Assembly: GCA_945877355.1 (NCBI GenBank)
Contig: CAMCRT010000010.1
Location: 1 to 45,336, forward strand
Length of the DNA stretch: 45,336 nucleotides
Source of the DNA: an uncultured Mitsuokella sp.
GTDB taxonomy: Bacteria > Bacillota > Negativicutes > Selenomonadales > Selenomonadaceae
Direction of reading: 5' to 3'
Under the pieces are notes generated by a model. It saw nothing but the letters and a program-made list of their open reading frames with translations, did not search any database and was not told where the DNA came from. Position 1 is the first letter of the stretch. Each line of letters opens with the position of its first letter. Shown here in pieces: positions 1 to 8,467 of this stretch. Made by a program: the position numbers and the translations under genes.

Positions 1-175
1 GATATGCAGTTTTCAAGGTTCTATACCGATTTTCGGTGTGGGAAGTTTGAGTTAACATGTTTATCGTGCTTGAAATGCTGGGAATACAACTCTGCCATAA
101 AGCAAATCAAAACTGCCCCTTATTATGTATCAAATGTTCGTAAACCTACTTGTAATTCCACCGATATTCGACTAA

Positions 176-637
176 AATAAAATACGGCTTAACAAAGATC
201 TCGAACTCCATTTCATTGAGCTCCCCAAATATGCGAAGTATCTGAACAAGCCCATTCGAGACATGAGCAAGATGGAGCGTTGGATATCCTACTTCGCCAA
301 CAAGCTGTCTAGGCAGGAAAAGGAGGAACTTATCATGGCAGACCCAGCAATCGCTGACGCATTCCACGCAGCTGACCTGTTCTTCGTCGACAAAGACGAC
401 CGCCTGAACTATATCAATCGTGAAATGGCAATCCTTGACTACAACTCCTACCGCCAAGAAGCCCACGACGATGGATTTGCCGAGGGAAAAGCCAAGGGAA
501 AAGCCGAAGGAAAAATTGCAGAGTTGCAAGCTCTCGTCAAAGACGGCCTCATTCCTTTAGAAACGGCAGCCAAGCGAGCAAATATGACGAAAGAAGCCTT
601 TACACAATCGATGAACACAGTACAGACAAAAGAATAA
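176..637 (+). pseudogene. 5'-truncated Rpn / PD-(D/E)XK nuclease-family remnant
   Basis: The frame is open from about 176 without a start, after a stop at 173-175. It encodes the C-terminal part of the Rpn/YhgA-like PD-(D/E)XK family: an LHFIELPKY-like segment, then KMERWISYFANKL, and a C-terminal run of AEGKAKGKAEGK repeats typical of these proteins. The nuclease core that should precede it is absent, and nothing in 1-175 in any frame looks like it. An ATG at 263 could give a 124-residue protein but has no clear ribosome site. It ends just before a terminator. Family proteins promote RecA-independent recombination in E. coli; this copy is probably inactive. A relative lies at 1661-2641. Confidence 0.6.
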
Positions 638-654
638 ACAGGATTTGTCCCAGC

Positions 655-696
655 AAAAAGCCGTCTTGCCACGCATTTTGTGACAAGACGGCTTTT
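655..696. terminator. Bidirectional intrinsic terminator
   Basis: A 13-bp stem (AAAAGCCGTCTTG paired with CAAGACGGCTTTT) with a 15-nt loop has a T-run on both strands. It lies between the converging nuclease remnant and the EamA gene, whose stop codon overlaps the right-hand T-run. Confidence 0.85.
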
Positions 697-1575
697 ATTT
701 TCGCGAGAGGATTGTCACGGCAGTGAGAATGAGGGCCGCGCCGAGGATTTCCACGAGGCCGAAGCGCATGCCGAGGAGCAGGACGGAGAACACCACGGCG
801 GACAGAGGCTTCAGAGCCACCAGCGTCCCCGTCATGGTGGCGGGAATGTACTTGACGCTCTCCAGATATGACCAGAAGGCGATGACCGTGCCAAATGCAA
901 TGATATGAGGAAGGAGGCAAGGGAGGCCGTGTCCAGCACGCCGACGAACTCCAGCGGGTGCGCTATGGGCACGAGAACGATGCCGCCGATGACCATGGCC
1001 CAGCCGATGACGGGCGGCGAGCGATAGGCCAGGAGCAGCCTCCTGGGGGAGATGGTATAAAAGGCCCCCGCAAAGGCAGAGGCGATGCCCCAGAGTACCG
1101 CAGGAAGGGGAATGGCCAGGGCATCGAGCCGCCCATGGGTGACGAGGAGGAAGGTTCCAAAGAAGGCAAGGGCGACGCACAGGGTCTCCCGGAGCCGAGG
1201 CAGATGCCGGGTGGAAAGAGCCGTCCAGCCCACGATGATGATGGGCATCATGTACTGGAGGATGCTGGCCGCCGCCGCATTGCCGTAGTAGATGGAGAGA
1301 AAATAGGTATACTGGGCCCCCACCATGCCGAAGACCCCAAAGACCACGAGAAGCAGCGCATCCCGCGGCACACGCCACACATCAAACAATCCGCCGCGGT
1401 TCTTTACCGCATCAATCAAAAGCAGCAGGCACCCCGCCGAAAGCATCCGCACGCAGACAAGCCAGTGAGGGGAAAAGCCCTTGTCCTGCAAAATAAACTG
1501 CCCCGCCACCCCAGAGCCGCCCCATAGCAACGCCCCCAAGGAAACAAGCAAAATCCCCTTCCGCGTAGCGTCCAA
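695..1575 (-). pseudogene. EamA/DMT-family permease, frameshifted
   Basis: Ten-helix drug/metabolite transporter (EamA) of the inner membrane; substrate unknown. The first frame starts at TTG 1575 (GGGGG seven bases upstream) and carries LGALLWGGSGVAGQFIL and the first EamA repeat. Near 900-915 the reading shifts: the first frame runs out into non-family sequence and stops at 832, while the rest of the second repeat (HIIAFGTVIAFWSYLESVKY to LTAVTILSRK) continues in another frame to the stop at 695. The span is 881 nt; one added base would give about 293 residues, the usual family length. There is no long homopolymer at the site. It may be a true single-base deletion or a sequence error. Confidence 0.75.
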
Positions 1576-1660
1576 AACAACACCCCCTTCTTGCCTTCCT
1601 TGTTTTCATATCCATATCTCGGCTAGCATAGCCGCGACGCTCTGCATCACATGGAAATGG

Positions 1661-2641
1661 TCAGTTACGGGGCAATTCCTTCTTCAGCTGCTCGATGTAT
1701 TGCCCCCAATCCGCTTCTGCGACCCCTGTTGCCTCCAGGGCTTCCTCAGGAGTAAGATGGAATTTTCTTGCGACATGAAGTGTAGAATCATAGACTCCTT
1801 CGTTGCGTCCCTGTGCCACTCCTTTCTCGATTCCAGAATTATAGCTTTCCTTCATAGAGTTTTCCCACGCTCTGCACATATCGACCATCTCTCCTTTCTC
1901 GTCTAGTTTCATATCCGTTCCTGTCAATGTCTCAATCAGTTTTGCGGATTCCATATCAACGGTTTTGAAACGCTTTACGTCCTGAATCCATGCGAGGCTA
2001 TCCTCGTCTGAATGCTTGATAAATTGAAGAACAGCTCCAAGCCCCGTCATAAACTTATCAAAGTCCGTATCTTCCATATCAGCAGGGCTCAAAAGATTCA
2101 ATTTGTAGTCTGGAAGAAACTCCAAGAGCTCCTTAGATGGAACCTCCAGCATTTCGTGAAGGGAACGCGCACCATCCCATTTCTTCGAAGAAAAGCTGAT
2201 GACGAGCGTCACGACTGGTTTCAACAAATCTTCTTTTCGAAGTCCAGAGAGAAATTCCTCGCCGTTCACCGCAGTTTTATTGGCACGAAGCTCCTTTGCA
2301 CGGCTCTGAATTTGCGCACTGTATTGCATCGCATCATACAGCATTGTGCGCACCGGCATGGCATAGTGCACCTTTGTCTGTGCCTCAATGCCCAGAATCA
2401 CATAAGTGCCACGTCCATCCCTGTCTTCCTTGGCCGCATAGAGTTTCAGGACATCCCGTTGTTTCTGGAGGGATTTGATCTCCTTCTTCCCAACCTGTGT
2501 AACAAGCTCGGCGGAATCAAGGGTGACAAGATTGTCTGCTGAAAGGACTTGCCTCCCGCCGTAAAGAAATACGTTGAACGCATCTGCAAACCGTTTCGGG
2601 TCTCGAAGATAGCCCTTTGTCTGTGCATCAATCGTCGCCAC
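1661..2641 (-). CDS. Rpn-family PD-(D/E)XK nuclease-like protein
   Basis: Recombination-promoting nuclease/putative transposase family (Rpn, YhgA-like). The N-terminus TIDAQTKGYLRDPKRFADAFN, then FLYGGRQVL, QRDVLKLY and the strand GIEAQTKVHYAMPVR match the family's nuclease core. The C-terminal part is helical and ends with a GIEKGVAQGRNEG repeat region. I place the start at GTG 2641, with AGGAGG seven bases upstream (2654-2649). The frame stays open to 2740, but that extension crosses the terminator at 2707-2732 and is unlikely to be translated. About 326 residues. Such genes are often found in variable copies in this group. A truncated relative lies at 176-637. Cellular role here unknown. 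Confidence 0.75.
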   Translation of the reverse strand: MATIDAQTKGYLRDPKRFADAFNVFLYGGRQVLSADNLVTLDSAELVTQVGKKEIKSLQKQRDVLKLYAAKEDRDGRGTYVILGIEAQTKVHYAMPVRTMLYDAMQYSAQIQSRAKELRANKTAVNGEEFLSGLRKEDLLKPVVTLVISFSSKKWDGARSLHEMLEVPSKELLEFLPDYKLNLLSPADMEDTDFDKFMTGLGAVLQFIKHSDEDSLAWIQDVKRFKTVDMESAKLIETLTGTDMKLDEKGEMVDMCRAWENSMKESYNSGIEKGVAQGRNEGVYDSTLHVARKFHLTPEEALEATGVAEADWGQYIEQLKKELPRN

Positions 2642-2706
2642 AAGCATCCCTCCTTTTCTTCTATTATCCCTTTGAAACTCCCATTCGTCAAGAGCCTCAG
2701 GAGCAC

Positions 2707-2732
2707 AAAAATACACGGCCAACGACCGTGTA
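2707..2732 (-). terminator. Terminator of the tsa/two-component operon
   Basis: On the minus strand TACACGG and CCGTGTA form a stem with a 7-nt loop, followed by TTTTTG. It lies 26 bases past the stop of the response regulator gene. Confidence 0.75.
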
Positions 2733-2757
2733 CCCTTCATTATAAAGCTGTTGATAT

Positions 2758-3345
2758 CTACGCCTTGCCGCCGGCGGCCTTGACGATGGCTTTGGCCACG
2801 TCCTTGACCGTCATTCTCTTTTTCATGGCGTACTGCTGGATGCGGCGGTAGGCTTCCTGCTCCGTGAGCTTGTGGGCGGCCATGAGGATGCCCTTGGCCC
2901 TGTCCAGGAGCTTTCGCATCTCTAGCGAGTCCCGGAGATCTGCCAGCTCCTCCTCGAGCCCCTGCATTTCCTCCCAGCGGGAGAGAGCCACGCCGATGGC
3001 GGGGAAGAGGTTTTCCTCCCGGACGGGCTTCACGAGGTACCCTAGGACGCCGGACTCCATGGCCTCCTCCACGATGTCTGGCTGGCTGAAGGCCGTCAGC
3101 AGGAGGACGGGGGCCAGTTTCTCATCGGCGATTTTCTTTGCGGCGTGGATGCCGTCCAGCTCCGGCATCTTGATGTCCATGAGGACGAGGTCCGGGCGGT
3201 ATTTTCGCGTGAGCTCCACGGCGCGGCGGCCGTCCACGGCTTCCCCCACCACCTCGTGGCCGTGCTCCTCCAGCATTTCCCGGAGATCCATGCGGATGAT
3301 GGACTCGTTGTCCGCTATGACGAATCGGAGCGCTTCCTTTTTCAT
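2758..3345 (-). CDS. ANTAR-domain response regulator (antiterminator)
   Basis: Cytoplasmic response regulator with an RNA-binding output. The receiver domain (about 5-120) has the acidic D12, phospho-acceptor D57 in LVLMDIKMP, T84 and K106 in YLVKP. A coiled linker follows and then an ANTAR domain (about 133-190: LLDRAKGILMAAHKLTEQEAYRRIQ). Phosphorylated ANTAR regulators bind twin hexaloop hairpins in leader RNAs and stop terminators forming. AGGAGG lies seven bases before the ATG. The gene follows the sensor kinase by 20 bases, so the two are a pair resembling PdtaS/PdtaR and EutW/EutV. Its RNA targets are not known; I found no convincing twin hexaloop motif in the window. Confidence 0.92.
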   Translation of the reverse strand: MKKEALRFVIADNESIIRMDLREMLEEHGHEVVGEAVDGRRAVELTRKYRPDLVLMDIKMPELDGIHAAKKIADEKLAPVLLLTAFSQPDIVEEAMESGVLGYLVKPVREENLFPAIGVALSRWEEMQGLEEELADLRDSLEMRKLLDRAKGILMAAHKLTEQEAYRRIQQYAMKKRMTVKDVAKAIVKAAGGKA

Positions 3346-3365
3346 CGAGTTGCCTCCTCACTCTA

Positions 3366-4799
3366 TCAATCTATCGGCAAATTTTCCTTCTTCGGTATCG
3401 TGAGCGTCGTCGCGACCCCTGCGCCCTTTGGCAGGTTCTCCATGGAGAAGGTCCCCGCCAGATCCCCCTCCATGAGGGTCCGTATGATAGTGAGCCCCAG
3501 GGACTTTCGCGGCTTCTCCAGAACCCTCTCGTCGATGGGGGTGCCGTCATTGGAGAACACGAGGATCCACTCCTCCTCCGTCTCCCGCACGTCGAGGGAA
3601 ATCTCCCCGTGGCTCCGCCCTGCAAAGCCATGCTCCATGCTGTTGAGCACCAGCTCATTGAGCACGAGGGCGATGGAGCTGGCGCATTTCGACGGCAGGA
3701 TGAGCCGGCCGCCGGAAAAGGATGTGGTGACGGTGAAGTCCCGCGCCGCCATGCTCCTTGCCACCAGGTCGAAGATATGATGCATGACCTCCTGCACGTC
3801 GATGTTCTCTGTCCCCTGCTGGGAGAGGTACTCGTGGACGACGGAGATGGAGAGCACCCGATCCACGGCCTCCTGCAGGGCACTCTTCACGTCCTCCGAC
3901 GTAGCGCGGCGGGCCTGGAGCCGCAGGAGGCTCGCGATGGTCTGGAGGTTGTTCTTCACCCGGTGGTGGATTTCCTGGATGACGGCGGACTTGATGCGGA
4001 GCTCCTCGTCCTTCTGGCGCATTTCCGTCACGTCGGAGATGAGGATGATGTAGAGCTGGGGCTGCCCCCCCTCCCGCACGACGATTTCCCGCCGGATGAG
4101 GGTGCGGCCCGCTGCCTGCACCTCCTTTTGCCAGGGGGTGTCCCGCACGATGGTCTCCTGGGTCACGATGTGGGAAAGCGACCGCTCAAAAAGCCGGTAG
4201 CCCCGTAGGGACCCCATGCCCAGCACCCGGTAGATGCGCTCGGCGGCGGCGTCGGCGAAAATGATGCGACTGTGGGCGTCCGCCACCAGGATGCCATCCC
4301 CCGGGGCGATGGGGCGAAAGAAGTTGGCGGGCTGCTCCGACCGGGCCATATAGAGGACGGCCACCGCCGCCACCAGCAGCTTGTCGTAGCCGTCGATGGA
4401 GAGCCGGAGGAGATCCGTCTCAAAGGTCAGCACCCCGATGACCCGCTCCCCGTCGTGGATGGGATAGGCAAACATATCGAGCATGGCCCCGTAGCGCCAT
4501 TCCCGCTTGCCATGGGTGCGTCTGCCCGTGCGAAAGACCTCCGTGACGAGGGGCTCCTCCATACTGCTGAAGAGCATCCCCGTGCGGGCGTCGTTTTCCT
4601 CCATATAAAAGGTATGGGGATAGTGATGGGCAAGCAGCAGGAGCTGCCCCTCCTCCTTTGCCTGCACGTAGACCCGGAGCTCCCCGTGGGCGAGATCCGA
4701 CAGGAAGGAGAAGGCCGCCGCCATGTTGGAGAGCCGCTGGATTTCCCGCATGGAGAGGGACGTATGGGCCATAGCGAGGGCGCGCAAATCCTTTTCCAT
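3366..4799 (-). CDS. PdtaS-like sensor histidine kinase
   Basis: Kinase partner of the downstream ANTAR regulator. No transmembrane helix is evident, so it probably senses a cytoplasmic signal. Residues 1-150 resemble a GAF-like sensor, about 165-260 a PAS domain, then a HisKA_2 dimerisation/phosphoacceptor segment with EIHHRVKNNLQTIASLLRLQ (histidines 278-279), an N-box NELVLNSMEHG (381-391) and G-boxes SNDGTP (416-421) and KSLGLTII. The order matches PdtaS-type kinases. The ATG at 4799 follows the tsaD stop by one base, so the kinase is cotranscribed with the t6A genes. The signal cannot be inferred from sequence. Confidence 0.9.
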   Translation of the reverse strand: MEKDLRALAMAHTSLSMREIQRLSNMAAAFSFLSDLAHGELRVYVQAKEEGQLLLLAHHYPHTFYMEENDARTGMLFSSMEEPLVTEVFRTGRRTHGKREWRYGAMLDMFAYPIHDGERVIGVLTFETDLLRLSIDGYDKLLVAAVAVLYMARSEQPANFFRPIAPGDGILVADAHSRIIFADAAAERIYRVLGMGSLRGYRLFERSLSHIVTQETIVRDTPWQKEVQAAGRTLIRREIVVREGGQPQLYIILISDVTEMRQKDEELRIKSAVIQEIHHRVKNNLQTIASLLRLQARRATSEDVKSALQEAVDRVLSISVVHEYLSQQGTENIDVQEVMHHIFDLVARSMAARDFTVTTSFSGGRLILPSKCASSIALVLNELVLNSMEHGFAGRSHGEISLDVRETEEEWILVFSNDGTPIDERVLEKPRKSLGLTIIRTLMEGDLAGTFSMENLPKGAGVATTLTIPKKENLPID

Positions 4800-4800
4800 A

Positions 4801-5817
4801 TCAGACTCCGAAATTCAGGCCCGGCACGGCGTTCAGGTAGGCGTCGCTGAGGTGGCCGGCCTTTGCCTGGTAGTAGCCCCGGCAGGCAATCATGGCCGCA
4901 TTGTCCGTGCAAAGGATGCGCCCCGGATACTGGAAATGAATGCCTCGGGCCTTCGCCTCCTCTGTGAGCCGAGCCTCCAGATTCGAATTTGACGCCACGC
5001 CGCCCGCCAGGACGAGGGTCTTTCGCCCTGCCTGCTGTGCCGCGTCGAAGGCCTTGTGAACCAGCACCTCCACCACGGACCGCTGGAAGGAGGCCGCCAC
5101 ATTCGCCCTGTGGATCTCATGACCCTTCATCTTCTCGCTGTTGAGGTAGGCCAGCACCGCCGACTTCAGCCCGCTGAAGCTGAACTCGCTGCTCCCCGCC
5201 TTGTCGAGGGCCCGGGGAAAGTCGATGGCAAAGGGGTCTCCCTCCTTTGCCAGCCGGTCGATTTCCGGGCCCCCAGGGTACGGCAGCCCCATGACCCGGG
5301 CAATCTTGTCAAAGGCCTCCCCCGCCGCGTCGTCCCGGGTCTGGCCCAGCAGGCGGAAGGTATCGTAGTCCGCCACATCTACCAGGGCCGTATGGCCGCC
5401 GGACACCACGAGGGCGAGAAAGGGCGGCTCAAGCTCCCTGTCCGCCAGGAAGTTCGCAAAGATATGTCCTTCCAGATGGTTGACCCCGATGAGGGGCACC
5501 CCCAGGGCGAAGGCCAGGGACTTCGCCGCCGACACCCCCACGAGAAGAGCCCCCACGAGGCCGGGGCCGTAGGTCACAGCCACCTGGTCGATGTCCTTTT
5601 TCGTGACATTCGCCTTTCGGAGCGCCTCGTCGATGACGGGCATGATGTTCACGATGTGCTTGCGGGAGGCGATCTCCGGCACCACGCCGCCGAACTTCTG
5701 ATGGACGGGAATCTGGGTCGAGATGACGTTCGACAGCACCTCGCGCCCGCCCTGGAGCACCGCCGCCGAGGTCTCGTCACAGCTCGACTCGATGCCGAGC
5801 GTCAGTATTTCATCCAT
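4801..5817 (-). CDS. tsaD: tRNA N6-adenosine threonylcarbamoyltransferase TsaD
   Basis: Transfers threonylcarbamoyl from TC-AMP to A37 of ANN-decoding tRNAs, together with TsaB and TsaE, in the cytoplasm. The start is ATG 5817 ([16 protein letters not shown]), with AGGAGG nine bases upstream; it overlaps the rimI stop by 8 bases. Visible motifs are [15 protein letters not shown] (metal-binding His), NHLEGHIFA (second metal His region), VSGGHT and LAGGVASNS. About 338 residues, normal length. The open frame extends 43 codons further upstream inside rimI without support. Part of tsaE-tsaB-rimI-tsaD. Confidence 0.97.
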   Translation of the reverse strand: MDEILTLGIESSCDETSAAVLQGGREVLSNVISTQIPVHQKFGGVVPEIASRKHIVNIMPVIDEALRKANVTKKDIDQVAVTYGPGLVGALLVGVSAAKSLAFALGVPLIGVNHLEGHIFANFLADRELEPPFLALVVSGGHTALVDVADYDTFRLLGQTRDDAAGEAFDKIARVMGLPYPGGPEIDRLAKEGDPFAIDFPRALDKAGSSEFSFSGLKSAVLAYLNSEKMKGHEIHRANVAASFQRSVVEVLVHKAFDAAQQAGRKTLVLAGGVASNSNLEARLTEEAKARGIHFQYPGRILCTDNAAMIACRGYYQAKAGHLSDAYLNAVPGLNFGV

Positions 5818-6274
5818 CAAGCTCCACCTCCTGTAGCTTCGTATTCCAGAGGATGAGAGCATCCTCTCCATTATCCTGATAGTACCCCTTCCGGACGCCT
5901 GCCTCCCGGAAGCCGTAGCGGGCATAGAGGGCCCGGGCCGGGGCATTGGAGGGACGCACCTCGAGGGTCAGCGCCGTCAGCCCCCGCGCGAGAAGCAGCC
6001 GGATGATCTCCCCCATGAGCTTCGTGCCCACGCCCTTTCCCCGGTACTCCGGCAGGACGGCCACATTCGTGATCTGCCCCTCCTCAAAGGAGATCCAGCA
6101 GCCCGCGTAGCCGATGACCCGCTCCCCGTCCAGCACGAGAAGGTAGCAGGTATTGCTATCCCCCGCCGCCTTCCAGAAGGACTCCCGGGACCAGGGGATG
6201 GCAAAGCAGGCCTTCTCCACCACCTCCACCGCGTCCGCGTCCTCCGGGGCCATGAGGCGAAAGCTGAGATTCAT
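5810..6274 (-). CDS. rimI: [Ribosomal protein S18]-alanine N-acetyltransferase RimI
   Basis: GNAT-fold acetyltransferase expected to acetylate the N-terminal Ala of ribosomal protein S18. The acetyl-CoA loop is visible as [15 protein letters not shown], followed by [21 protein letters not shown] and [13 protein letters not shown], all typical of RimI. 154 residues, normal. The ATG overlaps the tsaB stop by 4 bases (ATGA), so translation is probably coupled. Clustering with tsaB and tsaD is common in Firmicutes. Confidence 0.95.
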   Translation of the reverse strand: MNLSFRLMAPEDADAVEVVEKACFAIPWSRESFWKAAGDSNTCYLLVLDGERVIGYAGCWISFEEGQITNVAVLPEYRGKGVGTKLMGEIIRLLLARGLTALTLEVRPSNAPARALYARYGFREAGVRKGYYQDNGEDALILWNTKLQEVELDG

Positions 6275-6978
6275 GATTTCCCCTCCCCATGGCGCTTCTC
6301 CCAGAGCACCTCCGCCTCGCTGCGGCGGATATAGAGGGGCTCCAAGTCCATCACATTATCCGACTCGCTGGCGGCGAGCCGCGCTGCCCCGAGGACAGCC
6401 ACATTCGCCGCCCGGGGCATCCGAAGGTGGGCCGGGGCAAGGTGGACATTGGCTGGGAGCTCGAATTTCCCTTCGATTTTCCGAAGCACATCGCCCAGAA
6501 GCACCACGGGGCGCTGCTCTTTTCCTGCCCAGTCGAGGATTTCCCCGAAGCTCTGGACGGCGATGGGCCCCTCCGGCTGAAGGCGGCCAGCCCGGGCGGA
6601 AAAGGGCTGGGCATAGGCATTTCCCTTCTGGGCATCGATGAGGGGCAGGATGCAGGCATCCGTGCTCCAGAAATGCTGGGCCAGCACCTCCAGCGTCGGC
6701 ACGCCGAGGAGAGGCACCTCCCAGGCGTAGGCCATGGCCTTTGCCGCTGCAAGGCCGATGCGAAGCCCCGTGAAGGAGCCCGGGCCGATGCTCACGGCGA
6801 CGGCCTCCACTTCCTCCCGCTTCACGGCCGCCATCTTCATGGCCTGCTCCACGTGGGCCATGAGGGTCTCCGAATGGGTGAGCTTTGCCTGCATGGTGAG
6901 CTCAGACGCGAGCTTTGTCCCCGTGAGCACTGCCACGCTGGAGACCTGGGTCGCCGTCTCAATCGCGAGTATGGACAA
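6271..6978 (-). CDS. tsaB: t6A modification protein TsaB
   Basis: ASKHA-fold partner that activates TsaD and joins it to TsaE. The N-terminus MSILAIETATQVSSVAVL and the motif VSIGPGSFTGLRIGLAAAKAMA are diagnostic. 235 residues, as usual. It overlaps the end of tsaE by 20 bases and the start of rimI by 4, forming a tightly packed operon. Confidence 0.96.
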   Translation of the reverse strand: MSILAIETATQVSSVAVLTGTKLASELTMQAKLTHSETLMAHVEQAMKMAAVKREEVEAVAVSIGPGSFTGLRIGLAAAKAMAYAWEVPLLGVPTLEVLAQHFWSTDACILPLIDAQKGNAYAQPFSARAGRLQPEGPIAVQSFGEILDWAGKEQRPVVLLGDVLRKIEGKFELPANVHLAPAHLRMPRAANVAVLGAARLAASESDNVMDLEPLYIRRSEAEVLWEKRHGEGKS

Positions 6979-7438
6979 AATCCTCCAGCTCCTTTACGAA
7001 TTCTTCACATTCCTCACCGACGCCGCGGAAGGTCAGACGGCGCTCGTCCTTTTCCTCGCCGTAGGCGATTTCCACCAGCACGTACTCCTCCGGCATGGCA
7101 TCCGGGAACTTGTCCGGCCACTCCACGAGGACAAGGCCCTCCGGCTCATCCGTATACTCGAAGAAGCCGATATCCTCCAGCTCCTCCTCCCGCTCCAGGC
7201 GGTAGAGGTCAAAGTGGACAATGGGGCAGATTCCCTCATATATATTCATCAGGCTGAAGGAGGGGCTCGTCACGTCCCCCTCCACGCCAAGCGTCTTCGC
7301 CAAGCTCTGGACGAAAAGCGTCTTTCCTGCGCCCAGGTCCCCCACGAGGCCGACGACTGTCCCCTCTCGGATCTTTTGCCCGAAGGCGGCGGCTATATCC
7401 GCCGTCTCCTCCGGCGAATGCGATACCATCGCAAACAT
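6959..7438 (-). CDS. tsaE: t6A ATPase TsaE
   Basis: P-loop ATPase of the TsaBDE complex. Walker A is GDLGAGKTLFVQ, followed by VTSPSFSLMNIYEG and HFDLYRLE, both typical of TsaE. I choose ATG 7438 (MFAMVSHSPEE), with GGGAG six bases upstream. ATG 7465 is possible but has no ribosome site and would sit only about 10 bases after the predicted transcription start. First gene of the operon tsaE-tsaB-rimI-tsaD-kinase-regulator. About 159 residues, normal for the family. Confidence 0.93.
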   Translation of the reverse strand: MFAMVSHSPEETADIAAAFGQKIREGTVVGLVGDLGAGKTLFVQSLAKTLGVEGDVTSPSFSLMNIYEGICPIVHFDLYRLEREEELEDIGFFEYTDEPEGLVLVEWPDKFPDAMPEEYVLVEIAYGEEKDERRLTFRGVGEECEEFVKELEDFVHTRD

Positions 7439-7481
7439 AATAAACTCCCACATCCCTTCCTGCATGTGACTCTATCGCTTC

Positions 7482-7510
7482 ATTATAACGCACCGGCTCG
7501 AATTTTACCA
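7482..7510 (-). promoter_or_regulatory. Candidate promoter of the tsaE operon
   Basis: On the minus strand TGGTAA, 17 bases, then a perfect TATAAT (7487-7482). The predicted start near 7475 leaves a leader of about 37 nt before ATG 7438. The -35 match is weak. Confidence 0.5.
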
Positions 7511-7564
7511 CCGCGAAAATCGTCCCTTATCCCGAGCGGAAAGCCACTAGTCTCCGATATTTTC

Positions 7565-7580
7565 AATAATAATTATTATT
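7565..7580. promoter_or_regulatory. AT-rich 16-bp palindrome, possible Fur/PerR-type operator
   Basis: AATAATAATTATTATT is a perfect 16-bp palindrome in the 356-bp space between the divergent tsaE and rubrerythrin genes. It resembles Fur-superfamily (PerR/Fur) boxes. It sits about 96 bp upstream of the rubrerythrin -35, which is far for a classical repressor site, so the assignment is tentative. Confidence 0.3.
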
Positions 7581-7675
7581 TAGTAATTTATATAAAATAA
7601 TAAGCAATCATGAGATATTGGCAGATTTTAGAAGAAAAACACGGGATTTTTGACCTATATTCGAGAATTCAGCCA

Positions 7676-7704
7676 TTCACAAACACCGTCCTCCATCGTA
7701 TAAT
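7676..7704 (+). promoter_or_regulatory. Promoter of reverse rubrerythrin
   Basis: TTCACA (7676-7681), 17 bases, then TATAAT (7699-7704): a near-consensus sigma-A promoter. The leader of about 84 nt ends in AGGAGG nine bases before ATG 7795. Confidence 0.75.
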
Positions 7705-7794
7705 AAGACCATACCAAGTGAGGCGCACGGGATTGGATGAGCAAGCGCCCCCACAGGCGACAATGTGTATTATATCTTAGGAGGTCTTTCTATT

Positions 7795-8343
7795 ATGAAG
7801 AAGTTTGTTTGCACCGTTTGCGGCTATGTCTATGAGGGAAATGAAGCACCGGCTGAGTGCCCGGTCTGCCATGCTGGCAAGGAGAAGTTCAAGGAGATGA
7901 CCGAGGGCACGGGGGCCTACGCGGACGAGCATGTGGTCGGCATCGCCCAGGGCGTTGATGAAGAGGTCCTCAAGGGTCTCCGCGAGAACTTCAACGGCGA
8001 GTGCTCCGAAGTCGGCATGTACATCGCCATGAGCCGCCAGGCTGACCGCGAGGGCTATCCGGAGATTGCTGAGGCCTTCAAGCGCTATGCCTATGAGGAG
8101 GCTGACCACGCTTCCCGCTTCGCAGAGCTCCTCGGCGAGGTCCTCACGAACAGCACGAAGAAGAACCTGGAGATGCGCGCAGCAGCAGAGCACGGTGCCT
8201 GCGAGGGCAAGAAGCAGCTGGCAACGCTCGCCAAGAAGCTCAACCTCGACGCCATCCATGACACGGTTCACGAGATGTGCAAGGATGAAGCCCGCCACGG
8301 CCGCGGCTTCCAGGGCCTCCTCGCCCGCTACTTCGCAAAGTAA
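7795..8343 (+). CDS. rbr: Reverse rubrerythrin (NADH peroxidase component)
   Basis: Non-heme diiron protein that reduces hydrogen peroxide, and often oxygen, in anaerobes. The rubredoxin domain is N-terminal ([10 protein letters not shown] and CPVCHAG, four Cys for one iron), followed by a ferritin-like four-helix domain with carboxylate/His ligands ([37 protein letters not shown]). This order is the reverse of classical rubrerythrin, as in Clostridium acetobutylicum revRbr. The start at 7795 is set by AGGAGG nine bases upstream; an ATG at 7765 has no site. About 182 residues. Monocistronic: own promoter, terminator at 8367-8396. Confidence 0.93.
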   Translation: MKKFVCTVCGYVYEGNEAPAECPVCHAGKEKFKEMTEGTGAYADEHVVGIAQGVDEEVLKGLRENFNGECSEVGMYIAMSRQADREGYPEIAEAFKRYAYEEADHASRFAELLGEVLTNSTKKNLEMRAAAEHGACEGKKQLATLAKKLNLDAIHDTVHEMCKDEARHGRGFQGLLARYFAK

Positions 8344-8366
8344 GCTGCGAAACAAACAAATACAGC

Positions 8367-8396
8367 AAAGCACCGGCAGTTTGTCGGTGCTTTTTT
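8367..8396 (+). terminator. Terminator of rubrerythrin
   Basis: AAGCACCG and CGGTGCTT form a stem with a 9-nt loop, followed by six T. Confidence 0.88.
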
Positions 8397-8405
8397 GGTA
8401 CAGTA

Positions 8406-8443
8406 ATGCAAAAAACAGGAGCCGAATCTTTGCGGCTCCTGTT
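8406..8443 (-). terminator. Terminator of the HD-GYP gene
   Basis: An AAACAGGAGCCG stem closes with CGGCTCCTGTTT; on the minus strand it is followed by a T-run. It lies 25 bases after the HD-GYP stop, back to back with the rubrerythrin terminator. Confidence 0.85.
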
Positions 8444-8467
8444 TGATTTTTGACAACGTTGATTTCA

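Noticed and set aside
1-180. Open frame from the left edge in frame 1 (59 codons)
   Set aside because: No recognisable family, no ribosome site before the ATG at 4, and AT-rich; probably non-coding.
1619-1634. CGGCTA-N3-TAGCCG hairpin between the Rpn gene and the EamA gene
   Set aside because: Short stem with no T-run on the minus strand; not a terminator, and no other role evident.
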